From Mixophyes australis (lineage: Eukaryota; Chordata; Amphibia; Anura; Limnodynastidae), in NCBI GenBank assembly GCA_036250195.1, contig JAVHZZ010000005.1, forward strand, positions 182,325,448-182,389,447: a DNA stretch of 64,000 nt, given 5' to 3'. The notes beneath the pieces were generated by a model. That model was given only the letters and a program-made list of their open reading frames with translations, did no database searches and had not been told where the DNA came from. Shown here in pieces: positions 19,591 through 30,645 of the stretch; the first letter of the stretch is position 1; every line of letters starts with the position of its first letter. The position numbers and the translations under genes were made by a program.

Positions 19591-22500
19591 CTTGGCCGTG
19601 GGGGTGGTGTGCAACGCCGGACGCCAGCAAGGAAGTCACCCACGAAGCTGAAGGCCTCAAGTGCGGTCCTCGTGAAACCTCTGGACATCCTATCAAACGG
19701 GTTTTCAGCATCCAAAGAGAGCATGATGGTTGCAGAGTTTCTGGAGTATGCAATGTGGATAATATCAATGGCTCGTGTGTTTTCTCTTACCTGGTGTCCA
19801 GGGATAAACTGTATCTAGTCGTAGTGAATCAGGGAAGGGAGAAACATGTTTAGGCGGTTTGCCAGAATTTTGCATATATCTTGAGATCCAGGTTGAGTAC
19901 GGAGATGGACCTATAGCTTGCGTAAGGAGGTGGGTCCCTTCCTTTTTTATGGATCACTGTGATACTAGCTTCGAGCAGGAGGAAATGGTTCTCCGTGGAG
20001 TACATTATTATATAGAGAGTGCAGGCGTGGGACCAGTGGGTCCAAGAATTTCTTATAGTATGTGGCTGTGAAGTCATCAGTGGCAGGAGATTTGCCCTTT
20101 AGTAGTTTGTTGGATTTCTTCTATCCAATTTGCTGCATTAAGGTGTTCAAGAGCCTGGCGAGACAATTTGGGGAGTCTAGATTTAGCGAGAAATTTGGAG
20201 ATTAGGGTGGAATTGGACTGCTGTTTTGGGAGGTTGAGGGGGTCAGTAGATTGTAAAGCCTGCGTAATATTGTTGGAATGTCACTCTGATTGCAGCAGGG
20301 TCTTGGAGGAGCTGGTTGTGCGGATGAAGATGATATTCCCGCGTCCCCTATTGGAGTGAAGGTGGGACGCAAAAATTTTGTCCGCCTTGTCGACCCTCTC
20401 ATAAAAGGTTTGTCGGAGTCACTTGAGGCGCTTGGCTACTTGTTAGGAGTGAAAAGAGGTCATGGCTGTCCTCGGTCTCGGGGTGGGCCTGCAATGTAGC
20501 AGGGTCAGGGTTCGCTTTGTGTTGGGCTTCTTAGACTGAGTTTAAGGCACAATTTATTGGACTGGGTGAGAGCTTTCTTCTTTCGGGGGGCCGTACTGAG
20601 CAGGTGACTTGGAAATATCAGGACGGTTGTTTAACTTGTAATATTTCTCCAGAGACATTCTGAGTTGGGGTAAAATATCCATGTTATGGAGTAGTCATTA
20701 AGATGCCAAGTCATGGGGCGAGGTCAAGGTGGGTGACTAGAGAGGTCAATTGAGATGGGGGCGTCCAACCAAATCAGTAAGTGGACCTGAGCCACCTGGA
20801 GATTTAAGGCAAAATCATGGCTGAGCAGAATCATATCAATGCAAGAGTATGATTGGTGGGGAGAAGAGTAGAACGTATAGTCGCGAGTGGATGGCTCCTT
20901 CACGGTTCAGGAGTCCTAAAGAAGATGGGATTTAGAGGATTGAGGATCTGACAAGGGCAGAGCTGTGGCCAGATGGGGTGATCATTCCAGAGAGCTATTC
21001 AGAACGGTGTTGAAGTCTCCCGCTATGATGAGGTTCCCCCAACGCAATCGGTTCAACAGTGTCCAGTTTAGTGAAAAAACAGTTTTGGTGTTTGTTAGAG
21101 GCATATATATTAACCAGTGTGCAAATTTGTTGTTTAGTTTGCCCACTAAGATAAGGTAGCGTCCGTCTTTGTCAACAAGGGAGTCTATGGGCTCAAAGGT
21201 AAGATGGCATGCGAACATGATTGCGACTCTGCGTTTTCTGGATGTGATAGCAGGTGTGTCGGTACATTTTGTAGTGGAGCTCAGAATGGCAGTTGTGTGG
21301 GAAGTGCGTCTCTTGTAAAAAGATCATATTAGCGGAGAGGGAGTTTGAGAGTGTTGAACAGTTTGCCACGTTACTGGGGGTTGTTGTGACCCGAAGACCC
21401 CTGTGCGGCGAAAGGGGAGGAAGTAGGAAGAAAGCAAGTCATAGAAGGAAGAAGAGGGCGTCCCGAGTAGGTCTAAGGAGACGGTAGAGGGACTGTAGGA
21501 GTTCGTAGATGGATATGTAAGGAAGTTAAAGTCCAGGAGAGGACTTGGGGAAAAGGGAAAGTAGATTGGCCACACGACAAAATTGGCTGGGGCCTGTGAT
21601 GCCAACAGCGGGAGAGAGTACTAAGTGTCAGGGAGGCACATAGGTCAGTGAGGGAGCTATAAACTAAAGGGCGTCACGGTGTGACATCCAGAGGATGCGA
21701 CATGGGTGTTCAGTAAGGGCGGGTCAGGGTAAGTACCTTCCTGGGATGTCTGAGGTAAAAAACTTGGCGCGGAGGTGGTGGTAGGTAGTGAGCGGAGCAA
21801 CCAGAGGAGGGAGCATAAAGCAGGACCAAGAGTAGGAGGCTTCTAAAGGAATGAGGGGAGGGGAAATGTGGAGAGGTAGGGATAATAAGTCGGAGTGTGC
21901 ATAAGATAATACAACAGTACAGCAAAACGCCGAAACGGAGCATGGTAAAAGAGGAACGTAGTAATGTGGTGGACTAATTAGGGCCCTACAACACAAGATG
22001 GCACTCTCGTACAGCATCCCCTGGCTGGTGTCAAATGGTCAGGGAGAGAATAGAAAATTACCAGGCGAGTACGAACGTGGCCACCTGGAATGCAAACACA
22101 GGGTGGAGGTGTGGGCCAAGAATGCTCAGGAGCTAGAGAAAGTGAAATAACATAGCATAAGTGAGAGTACTCAGTACCTGGGCCCAGCCCTGGGCCCGAG
22201 GCCCGAGAGGTTACATATTAAAACAGTGCAAGTATGTAGAACATGTGTAATAATAACTGTTAATAAAAGTTAACTTAAACAAAGTGTAATGATGCTCTCA
22301 TGTGACACGCCCCAGCTGTGTAAAAGGCAAAGATACAGGAGTTGGCCCCCAGCAGTTAAATGGGCTGCTTGGACGGCAGTCGGTGGGGAGATCCAACAAT
22401 AAGCATGTGAATACAAAGCAAAAATCTCAGGGCACATGGGAAGTCTTACACTGGTACCTAGACTTCCTCTAGGGAGCTGCTCTACGATCGGTCAATAGAG

Positions 22501-23260
22501 AAAGTCAAAAATGGGAAAAAACTGGAGACAATACAAGAAAGTTTAGACCTGGCAAAGCAAATCAGTCCCAGAGGATACAGCAGGAGGGGAGATGGATGCT
22601 GGAACCGTAGTCCATTCAGTGCTGGGTGCTTGACTCATCGGGGGTCTTTATGATCTCTGGGGAAAGGGGGATGCCCCAAGGTGGGGAGTAAGAACTGAGC
22701 CTCTGAGACGGACCTGGCCATGAGCATTGATCCTTGGTGTCAAATCAGGATGCGGAAGGGGAAGCACCAATGGCATTTGATGTTTCGTTACCGAAGAAGA
22801 TTGGTGATGGGTTTAAAGTTTCTCTATTTGGCCAGGATGAGAAGGGAAAGGTTCTGGAAAATTTGTATGTTGGCGTTGTCGAAGATGACCGTTTGAAGGC
22901 GGTGGACTTCCTTCATGATGGCTTCTTTCATCGTGAAGTAGTGCATTCTTAGGATAACATTCCTGGGTTGAGACTGGTCCTGGGAGCGGGGTCTCAGCAC
23001 CCAGTGGGCATGATATAGAAGATTGTGGTCCTCAGTGGTCAAGGGAGTGAACTGGGTAAAAAGTTTTGTGAGGTAGAGTTCCAAGTGGGTGGGTTCAACT
23101 TGCTCAGGTATCCCCAGGATTATCAGGTTGTTTCGCTGCACCCGGTTGTCTTGGTCTTCTTGACCTTCTTGTAAATGGGCAATATCTTAGTGCATTTGGT
23201 GGATATCTGTTTCAAGTGATTGTAGATATGTCACTACCTCTTCTACCCGATGCTCTAGGT

Positions 23261-24176
23261 CAGGGGTGTCCAACCTTTAAGCTTCCCTGGGCCACATTGG
23301 AAGATGACGAGTTGGTTTGGGCCGCACATAAGATACACTAACGATAGCTGATCATCCGAAAAACCATAGAAAACATAGTTAACCTATATATATATATATA
23401 TATATATCACTTTTTTTTCAAATCCCCCTATACTTACCTTTCAATCGCCCTGTTCAAAAAAATCCTCTCTAGTTATTATACTATAATCACTTTTTGTATT
23501 GTTTCGATGCAATATCAATAAAGTGCATTTAAGCCAGGCATTGTATATCAGGGTGCCCTGACCAGGCCTCCGGTGCCTGACATATACACCACTGTGACCC
23601 CAAATTGTGACCTGTTTTGCTAATTACACCACTATGTTAGTTAAGGGATAACAACTTATAATGGGCCAAAGAGAATAATATATAATGCCCCATTAGTAAT
23701 ACAAGTAGAAGTATGTAGCAGGGAGATAAGGTCCATGATGCTCCAGGACCAGGTGACTTTTATTCACTGGTCAGCGTCCCTTGAAATAATAAAAAAAATC
23801 CCCCTTAACTTACCTTTTAATCGGCTTGTTCTCCTGTCCTCTTCTCTTCTTTTCTCCAATTCTGTGCTGCTGAGTGTTCTTCTCGCGCGGGTGACTCCTC
23901 TGTGCTGCGCTCCGCAATGGATGTTGGGCGTGATGACATCACGCCCGACATTGACTGCGAGCACCGCACGGAGGAGGAGACAAGGGAGGGTGCCGGAGTA
24001 CCAGCTGACGTGACAGCGTGACCGCAAGGTAAGTATTTTCTTTTCTTTTTTTTGCAGGATTTTTTTTTTTTCATTAACAGTGCTGCCCCCTTGCCACAAC
24101 CAAAACTCCTTCTGGGCCACATTTACAGGCGTGCTGGGCCGCATGCGGCCCGCGGGCAGCGGGTTGGACAACCCTG
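23261..24176. mobile_element. Non-autonomous hAT-type element, 916 bp, in L1 ORF1
   Basis: Termini CAGGGGTGTCCAACC (left) and GGTTGGACAACCCTG (right), with 8-bp flanks CTCTAGGT and ATCTTGGT that agree at six of eight positions, consistent with an aged hAT duplication. CAGGG-type ends are usual for Charlie-like hAT elements. The interior has a TA microsatellite (about 23388-23407). No transposase frame. It splits the coiled-coil part of L1 ORF1. Confidence 0.8.
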
Positions 24177-24560
24177 ATCTTGGTGATCCGTTCTATCCCC
24201 AATTTCAGAAATGTTGGCTTTCAGGGAATGGAGTGGTTTCACTGAAGCTTTGAAGTCTTACCTCTTTACGGAAGGACAAGAAGTCCCGATGGGTAATAGG
24301 TGAGCGGTTGTCGTCGTCAGAATCTAAGTCAGAATGTTGGTAGGGTGACTCAGGCTTGTCAGTGCAGGATCTAGCACAGGTTTTCTGTCTGGAAAGGTAA
24401 GGAAGGATGTCGCCTCCTGCAGATTTCTTCCCTTTAGACATTGTGGGAGGGTAGATTGGGAAACAAGACGGGGATAGTGCAGACGGGAGAGACCGATTGC
24501 TCTGCAGTATATATCTCGGGGCCAAGAGGAATGAAGCATGCTTAGATCCAAATTATCGTT

Positions 24561-25610
24561 GGCCTGTAGGGCCTAGAAGTAGCAGGAGAATGTGGAAGTC
24601 CCAGCTGTGTGTAGCACGTGGTGGCGGGGGACTGCCTCTAAAGGGTGGAGATACAGCTCAGGCAGTGCGGCATTAGGGCAAGGGTAAGAGTTGTCCCTTT
24701 TGGTCATAGTTGTGACTAGAGTACAGCGTAGGGTATTCAAGTGTGGGGTCCCAGCAGCTGGTTGATGATGGGAGGCACTGTTTTAAGGCCTCTGAAAGGA
24801 TTGTTAGATGGCCACAAGGTTGTGAGCTCTGTGCAGTTCTAATGTCCAGTCACAGTAGGTGCTAGTAGGTAAGACACCAATATGTGGCAGCAATGGTGCG
24901 TAAGAGACGCTCTTACTGGCTCTGATGGTGTTTTACAGTATGCAAGTGCCAATATGCAAAAGGGATTGCCTGGCCTGGTCTGATGGTAGGTGATGAAATA
25001 GGCACTTAAAAGGTCAGTCACAGTGAACTAATTGGTTTTTGGGTGGTAGCAGCTTCACAGTGGCAGCTCCTAGGAACAGATGGAAACGGTGCCAACTGAG
25101 ATCTATGAGTTAATAAGGTGCATATTACAAAGTGTGCATGTGGCCAGTTTGCAGAAGGAGGGCCCAGAGTAGTGTGAAGTAGTCTGGAGCACAATGTAAG
25201 TGGCTAGCAGAGGGAAATGGCCACCCCACATTGTCGGTGATGAATTTTCGAAATGGCGACCGGGTGTTTGTTATGCAGTGTAGCGCAGATATACTCCGCT
25301 GTGAGCCAGTAGATGGTGAGGAAAGGGTGGTGTGCAGGGTTCTCCCCTAGATGTCCAGGTGTCTGGGATACAGTCACTGATGAGCATGTGCAATTGCGTA
25401 CATCCGTGAATGGCAGTAGAGTATGCCACAAGGCAGACACATCTGCATGTCAGTGCAGCTAGGGCAAGAGGTCAGATGACATGTCAGTCCAGTAGATACC
25501 ATAAAGAGGGTCTGCTGCATAAGTGCGGGGCTCCAGAGGCACATTGTCAGGTTTGAACACGGAGGATGGGTGAGATCCTGCTGTCTCAGCTGGTATTGGC
25601 TAGACTTCCC
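24561..25610. other. No gene; repeat-like intermediate-copy sequence
   Basis: Purine-rich sequence without conserved frames. It may be the 5' untranslated part of the adjacent L1 relic, which would be read on the minus strand. Confidence 0.3.
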
Positions 25611-25614
25611 CAGA

Positions 25615-25760
25615 GACGCGGAGTCTAACAGAGTGGAAGGTATTCACCAGGGATCCCCGCAAGGAGATTTGGGCTTCAGCGGCTTCCACCCTGCAGGTCG
25701 CGACCCTCTAGGGAAGTTCCCAGTGAGACAGATTAGAGTAGTGTTTTGGCAGCGTTCAGA
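25615..25760 (+). repeat. Dispersed repeat, copy 1 (mate at 27938-28060)
   Basis: GCGGAGTCTAACAG, TTCACCAGGGATCCCCGCAA and CCCTCTAGGGAAG-type blocks recur with changes at 27938-28060. Class not determined; it may belong to an LTR or other retroelement. Confidence 0.55.
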
Positions 25761-25784
25761 GAAATACAGTTCTAATAGCAGATG

Positions 25785-26400
25785 ATGATCATAGCAATTA
25801 CCACTAAGGAGTGGAACATGTATGCAAAGTTCAATGGAGTAGAGAGTATGCAGCATAGGATGAACTACGGCTATGCCACTGGGGAGTGGAAGCGATCAGC
25901 GGAGGTCAGCGGTGCATGCAGAAAAGATAGCGGGTGTTGATCACAGCAAATACCACTAACGAGTGGAACATCTGTGCAGCGTTCAATGGAGTACAGGGTA
26001 TACAGCAGACGATGAGCCACAGCTATTACCACATGGATGTGGAACGGATTAGCGGAGGTCAGCGATGCAGGCAGAGTAGATAGTAGGAGATGATCACAGC
26101 GATTACCACTAACGAGTGGAACAGGTGAGCAGAGATTAGTGGTATCCAGATATGCAGCAGACGGTGAGCCACCGCTATTACCACAGGGATGTGGAACGGA
26201 TCAGCGGAGGTCAGCGGTGCATGCAGAGTAGGTAGCGGGCGTTGATCACAGCGATTACCATTAACGAGTGGAACAGGTGAGCAGAAATCAGTGGTATCCA
26301 GGTATGCAGCAGACGGTGAGCCACCGCTATTACCACAGGGCTGTGGAGTGGATCAGCGGAGGTCAGCGGTGCGTGCAGAGTAGGTAGCGGGCGTAGATAC
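25785..26400. repeat. Tandem array, about 152-bp unit, four copies
   Basis: TGATCACAGCGATTACCACT-like starts lie at about 25788, 25939, 26092 and 26243, each followed by AACGAGTGGAAC and AGCGGAGGTCAGCGGTGCA. Copies are 85-95 percent alike by eye. Each unit also has two related halves (ACGAGTGGAAC versus GGATGTGGAACGGAT). No coding sense, although minus-strand open frames run through it. Confidence 0.85.
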
Positions 26401-27937
26401 AATGGAGAGTAGGAAGCTGATACAGGCCAGGTGTAGACTTGAAGAACCAACAGTGACAAGGTGAAGAGAGAAGCCTTATAAAGGAGAACTGACCAAGGGC
26501 TAGACAGGCCAAACACAGGTGAAGCAAGCACAGGTGCAAACTGCTGCTGACAGTCTGCACAATGAGGAGAATTAATGTGAGGGTAAGCGTACTGAGGCTC
26601 TGGTGGAGATATCCGGAGAGTGGTGTGTGACATGTCCAGCCAGCTCTCCAAGCTGGAGGTTCCTCCAGCGACAGTACGGATGATATCGCCGTTCAGGAAG
26701 TGGACGAGTTCCATTAGCGGTTTTTCCCTCGTAGGTCCAGACCACACAGGACAGGAAAGTACAGCAGGAGGAGTCAGAGCTGCCGTGGATGGGTTGGTGG
26801 GTTTGTGGCAACAGCCTGCATCGTCAGGGTGTCTTCACCGTAAAGAATCTGGTATGATTAGACCCAAAGTGAAGAGGTTTTTGTTAAATCTCCATGGAGC
26901 TAGCTGTAGACACATCCTGACTAAATGGCTACCTTCCCCTAATTTACTATTTAAAAATACTTGTATAGACTTCACATGACCTAAATGTAATTAAATAACT
27001 ACCAAAGACATTGTATGTACAAAAGTGATCGCCATCTAATGTGACTTTAAGGCGAACTGACATTGGTGACAACATACAGTGCAGCCAACAATACCCCATA
27101 CTCCTTTTCCTGCACCCTACAATCTGGGCAGACTTCCATCACAAAATGTACCCAACACACTGAAGTGGGGTACAGGGCTTATAAGAAAAACAGACACACT
27201 TGTTCTAAACAGTTAATTGTTTACTACAAAAAGCAGAAATTATTTAGCTTCGGTAATGCAGCTGCAGACAAGTTCTCAAATTGTCATTCAGACACCTGAC
27301 TGATAGTCAAGGTGATGACTGGACCCCTGATATTGCTGGTTACAAGAGAGGCTAACTAAAGAAATTGTCACATCAGTTTATATAGTTCTAACAAGGCGTT
27401 GGCTCCTGGACTACCTAAAGTTCATAACAACTACATACTGGATATGGTATGGTACTATGCTACCAAAATAACAAACATAAGCATTTCTCTATAATATCTT
27501 GTAAGACAGTTTCTGTGCTTTCATGTGACTTTGTGACCTTTAGTACAAACACATTGTCTAACCAAATGTCACATGCATTCTGTATAATGTATGTATACAC
27601 ACATACATACTAGCTGAAGTACTGGGCGTTGCCCTGGTTTAAATCTTCACGTTATCAATAAGTTGGGTGTAATTGTCAACATTTTAAAAATAATTAGCAG
27701 CTAAGATGTCATCCAAATCCATCCAGTGGAAGGTCCAGAACAGACCCCCCGGCTCTAAGTTCTGCCTAGCGTACACCAATGGGAGGTCCAACCAGAACCC
27801 CAAACACTCCATTAGGTATCCCAGACCAATTGCCCAACTGTGACATTATTATCCAAATCTATCCAGTGGAAGTGGAAGTGTCACTGAGTTAGTATCAGAG
27901 GACTGTCCGTACAGCCGACTCACGTGATATTACCTCC
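26401..27937. other. No gene recognised
   Basis: Repeat-like flank of the 152-bp array, then AT-rich sequence. A short run of GTATGTATACACACATACATAC (about 27587) precedes a GGGCGTTGCCCTGG block typical of a dispersed repeat start. Confidence 0.35.
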
Positions 27938-28060
27938 TGAGAGGTGCGGAGTCTAACGGTGAGGGAGGTGTTCACCAGGGACTCCCACAAGGGAGTTTGG
28001 AATAAGCTGCTCTGAGACCACAGGTCACGGCCCTCTTAAGGGGTGATGAGCAAGGCTGTA
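27938..28060 (+). repeat. Dispersed repeat, copy 2
   Basis: Matches 25615-25760: GTGCGGAGTCTAACGGTGAG, TTCACCAGGGACTCCCACAA and CACGGCCCTCTTAAGGGGTG. The following 600 bp, up to the Tc1 fragment, may belong to the same element. Confidence 0.55.
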
Positions 28061-28679
28061 TTGAGAATAAACATAATAACTGAAGATGCCAAGGATGAGA
28101 AGTAGCTCAATGACTGAGAGACTAAGCGGCAGTTTCCCAGGGCAACGGTAGAGCCAATGTACTGAGAGTAAGGAACAGCAGGCAAGTATGCATGTTATAC
28201 TGGAGACTGGTAGCAATGATCTGCGGATAGATGTGCTGAAGACCTCAGGGAACAGGCAGCAAACAGGAGCTAAGGAACAGGACAGTAGACCTGAAGATCT
28301 GGCAACTTGGTAGAGAAGCAGGTGCTTTAAATAGACAGAGCTGACAGAAAATTAGCAAATCAAGAGGATGCAGGAAGTATTGAGCAAACCAGTTCAGACC
28401 AGCAAGTGAATGCAGGAAGAGGAAACAGGTGAGAATAGTGACCATAATGCAGGTTTAGCTGGTGCAATGTTTGACAGGAAGGTTCAGAACAGGCTTGCTG
28501 AATCAAAGTTCTGCCCAATGTACAGCAATAGAAGGTCTGACCTGGAGAGTCCCCCTAAAACCTGGGCAGGATCCAACTGGAGCACCTCACGTTGGTTTCA
28601 TCCCAATCGGTGCAGGGGTATCTGAATGCACAACCGGACAGGCAACCAAACAAACAGACCAATGACTTTTGTATATACA

Positions 28680-28980
28680 GAGCCCTGACCTCTACCCGAT
28701 AGGAACACCTTTGGGATGAACTGGAACAAAGATTGCAAGCCAGGCCTTCTCGTCCAATTTCAGTGTCTGATCTCATAAGTGCTCTACAGAATGAATGGGC
28801 ACAAATTCCCACAGAAACACTCCAACATATTGTGGAAAGCCTTCCAAGAAGAGTGGGAGCTGTTATTACTGCAAAAGGGGGAACAACTCTATATTGAAGT
28901 ATATGTATTTGAATACAATGTCATTACAGTCCCTGTTGGTGTAATGGTCAAGCGTCTGAATACTTTTTGTCCATATAGTA
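28680..28980 (+). pseudogene. Tc1-like transposase C-terminal fragment with right end
   Basis: The plus strand reads GAACACCTTTGGGATGAACT and GGAAAGCCTTCCAAGAAGAG, i.e. IEHLWDELEQ followed by the usual ending of a Tc1 transposase. It then runs to the element's terminal TACTTTTTGTCCATATAGTA. The upstream part is missing. Its right end meets the mariner at 28981. Confidence 0.8.
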
Positions 28981-30105
28981 TACGAGGTACGTCTATTAAA
29001 TAACGAGACTGATTAAATAACTCCCCTCTATTTATTGCTATTACAAATTTAATGTTTGTCCCCTTCAATATACTCCCCATTTGCACTAATACATCGCTGT
29101 AGTCTTGTTTTCCACTGGTCGAAGGCATGGAGCAAATTAATTTCTGTCACTTGTTTCAACATATCTGCCGTTTTCTTCTTTACAGCATCAATTGATTCAA
29201 AATGTGTCCCTTTAAGCACTGATTTAAGTTTTGGGAAAAGATAAAAATCGCAAGGTGCTAAATCGGGCGAATATGGAGGACGTTCAAGTGTAGTAATGTG
29301 TTTGTTGGTCAAAAACTGCTTCACAGAAAGTGCTGTGTGAGCAGCGCATTGTCCTGGTGAAGAAAGAAACTATTTTTCCACAGTTGCGGCCGTTTCTTTC
29401 TGACTCTTTCTCTCAGCTTTTGCAAAACTTCCTTATAATAATGCTGATTAACTGTTGTGCCTTCTGGAACCCATTCTTCCAAAATACACCCTTGATATCG
29501 AGAAAAATAATGAGCATTGCTTTGAATTTTTACTTGCTTTGACAAGTTTTTTTTCATTCTTGGTGATGACTGTGTTTTCCAGTGCATTGACTGTCTTTTG
29601 GTTTCAGGATCGTACTGGAAGATCCAGGTCTCATCACAAGTGATTACTTTATGAAACAGGTTTGGATCTGTGTCAAGCTGCTGCAGAATGTCAACACAAC
29701 ATTCCTTGCGACGTTCTTTTTGCTCTGGTGTGAGAACCCTTGAGACCATCTTTGCACAAACTTTCGTCATGTTAAGATCCTCACGCAAATTTTTCCATAC
29801 GTTGTCTTTGTCAATGTTCACAGACTCAGCTATCATTCGAACACTGGGTCGGCGGTCTTTTCGAACAATCGGACTGATTTTTTTCTACATATTTTTCGGT
29901 TCTTGAAGTGCAAGGTCATCCAGGGCGTTCATCATCTTCGATATTCTCACGTCCCTCGCTAAATCTTTTATGCCACTCAAACAAACGCGCACGAGACAGG
30001 CAGTCATTCCCATGGGCCGTAGTAAGCATTTGAAAACATTCTGTTGGTGTTTTGTGCAATTTTACTAAAAAATTCAAATTGACACGTTGTTCAACTTTTA
30101 AACTT
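28981..30105 (-). pseudogene. mariner transposase (D,D34D type), frameshifted and truncated
   Basis: The terminal repeat begins TACGAGGTACGTCTATTAAA at about 28981 with TA at the junction. Minus-strand coding: the helix-turn-helix region at about 30100-29930 (HGNDCLSRARLFEWHKRFSE), the catalytic part at 29836-29321 (ITCDETWIFQYDPETK with first D, FFLHQDNA with second D), and the remainder at 29324-29049 (YSPDLAPCDFYLFPKLK with third D). At least two frame breaks, one after HQDNA and one upstream of the first large frame near 29890. The transposase N-terminus and the other terminal repeat are missing at the junction with the Penelope-like fragment. Confidence 0.9.
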
Positions 30106-30645
30106 GGAAAAGAAATCCTTCACAGATCAGATTATGACCAAGAGATTCGCAAACAATTGGAAGATAATTTCACTTATAAATCATTAAAAAATTATCCCAC
30201 AAATTTGTTCAATATGAAATTTGGGACATTCCTCATAAAAGCTGAACAGGAAGGAATTCTTACCAAACAAGAATTGATTTCCTCCATAAGAGATACCCCA
30301 GAATACCTGTCATATACTGTCTCCCAAAATACTTAGATCTGAAAAATCCCCCAGGGAGCCCTATAGTTTTGGGTATAGGATCATTAAAGTTTAATTTATC
30401 TGAATACATAAACCAATTTTTCCAGCCACATGTCATCATATAAAAAAAGTTATCTAAAAAGACACCACAGATGTACTAAAAATCTTGGAGAACATAGCCT
30501 GGGAAAAGTACTACACATTACTTACATGTGATGTGACATCCTTATACACAATAATAGAGAACACAGACAGCTGCAAACATCTATTGGGTCATTCTCCATC
30601 ATGCCAATCATGTAATGTAATGTATGGTCAATTTACTGTGTATGT
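30106..30645 (+). pseudogene. Penelope-like element reverse transcriptase fragment
   Basis: The plus-strand frame 30052-30336 gives DYDQEIRKQLEDN and FLIKAEQEGILTKQELIS. Broken frames follow with a PPGSPIVLGIGSLKFNLSEY stretch and CDVTSLYT. These are the N-terminal and fingers/palm-side motifs (PPGRPIVSG, DVTSLYTNIP) of Penelope-like and related reverse transcriptases. Stops and frame changes show it is dead. The YADD box and the GIY-YIG endonuclease are not present. Confidence 0.7.

Larger units (their letters stand above)
18280..24560 (-). pseudogene. Dead L1-clade LINE, minus strand, interrupted
   Basis: Read on the minus strand from high to low coordinates. ORF1 starts near 24441 (MSKGKKSAGGDILPYLSRQ). 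Its RRM-like part is at 23141-22824 (NNLIILGIPE, HWVLRPRS, IQIFQNLSLLILAK). ORF2 endonuclease is at 21218-20982 (DKDGRYLILVGKL, LIIAGDFNTVLN). Reverse transcriptase is at 20077-19850 ([20 protein letters not shown]), with the catalytic box decayed to FAGD at about 19170. The C-terminal region is at 19121-18365 (VLTRFIWNHRPPRIP, DLPDIKT). Many frameshifts and stops. Two DNA elements have inserted (19364-19590 and 23261-24176). The 3' end is not clearly bounded. Confidence 0.85.
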
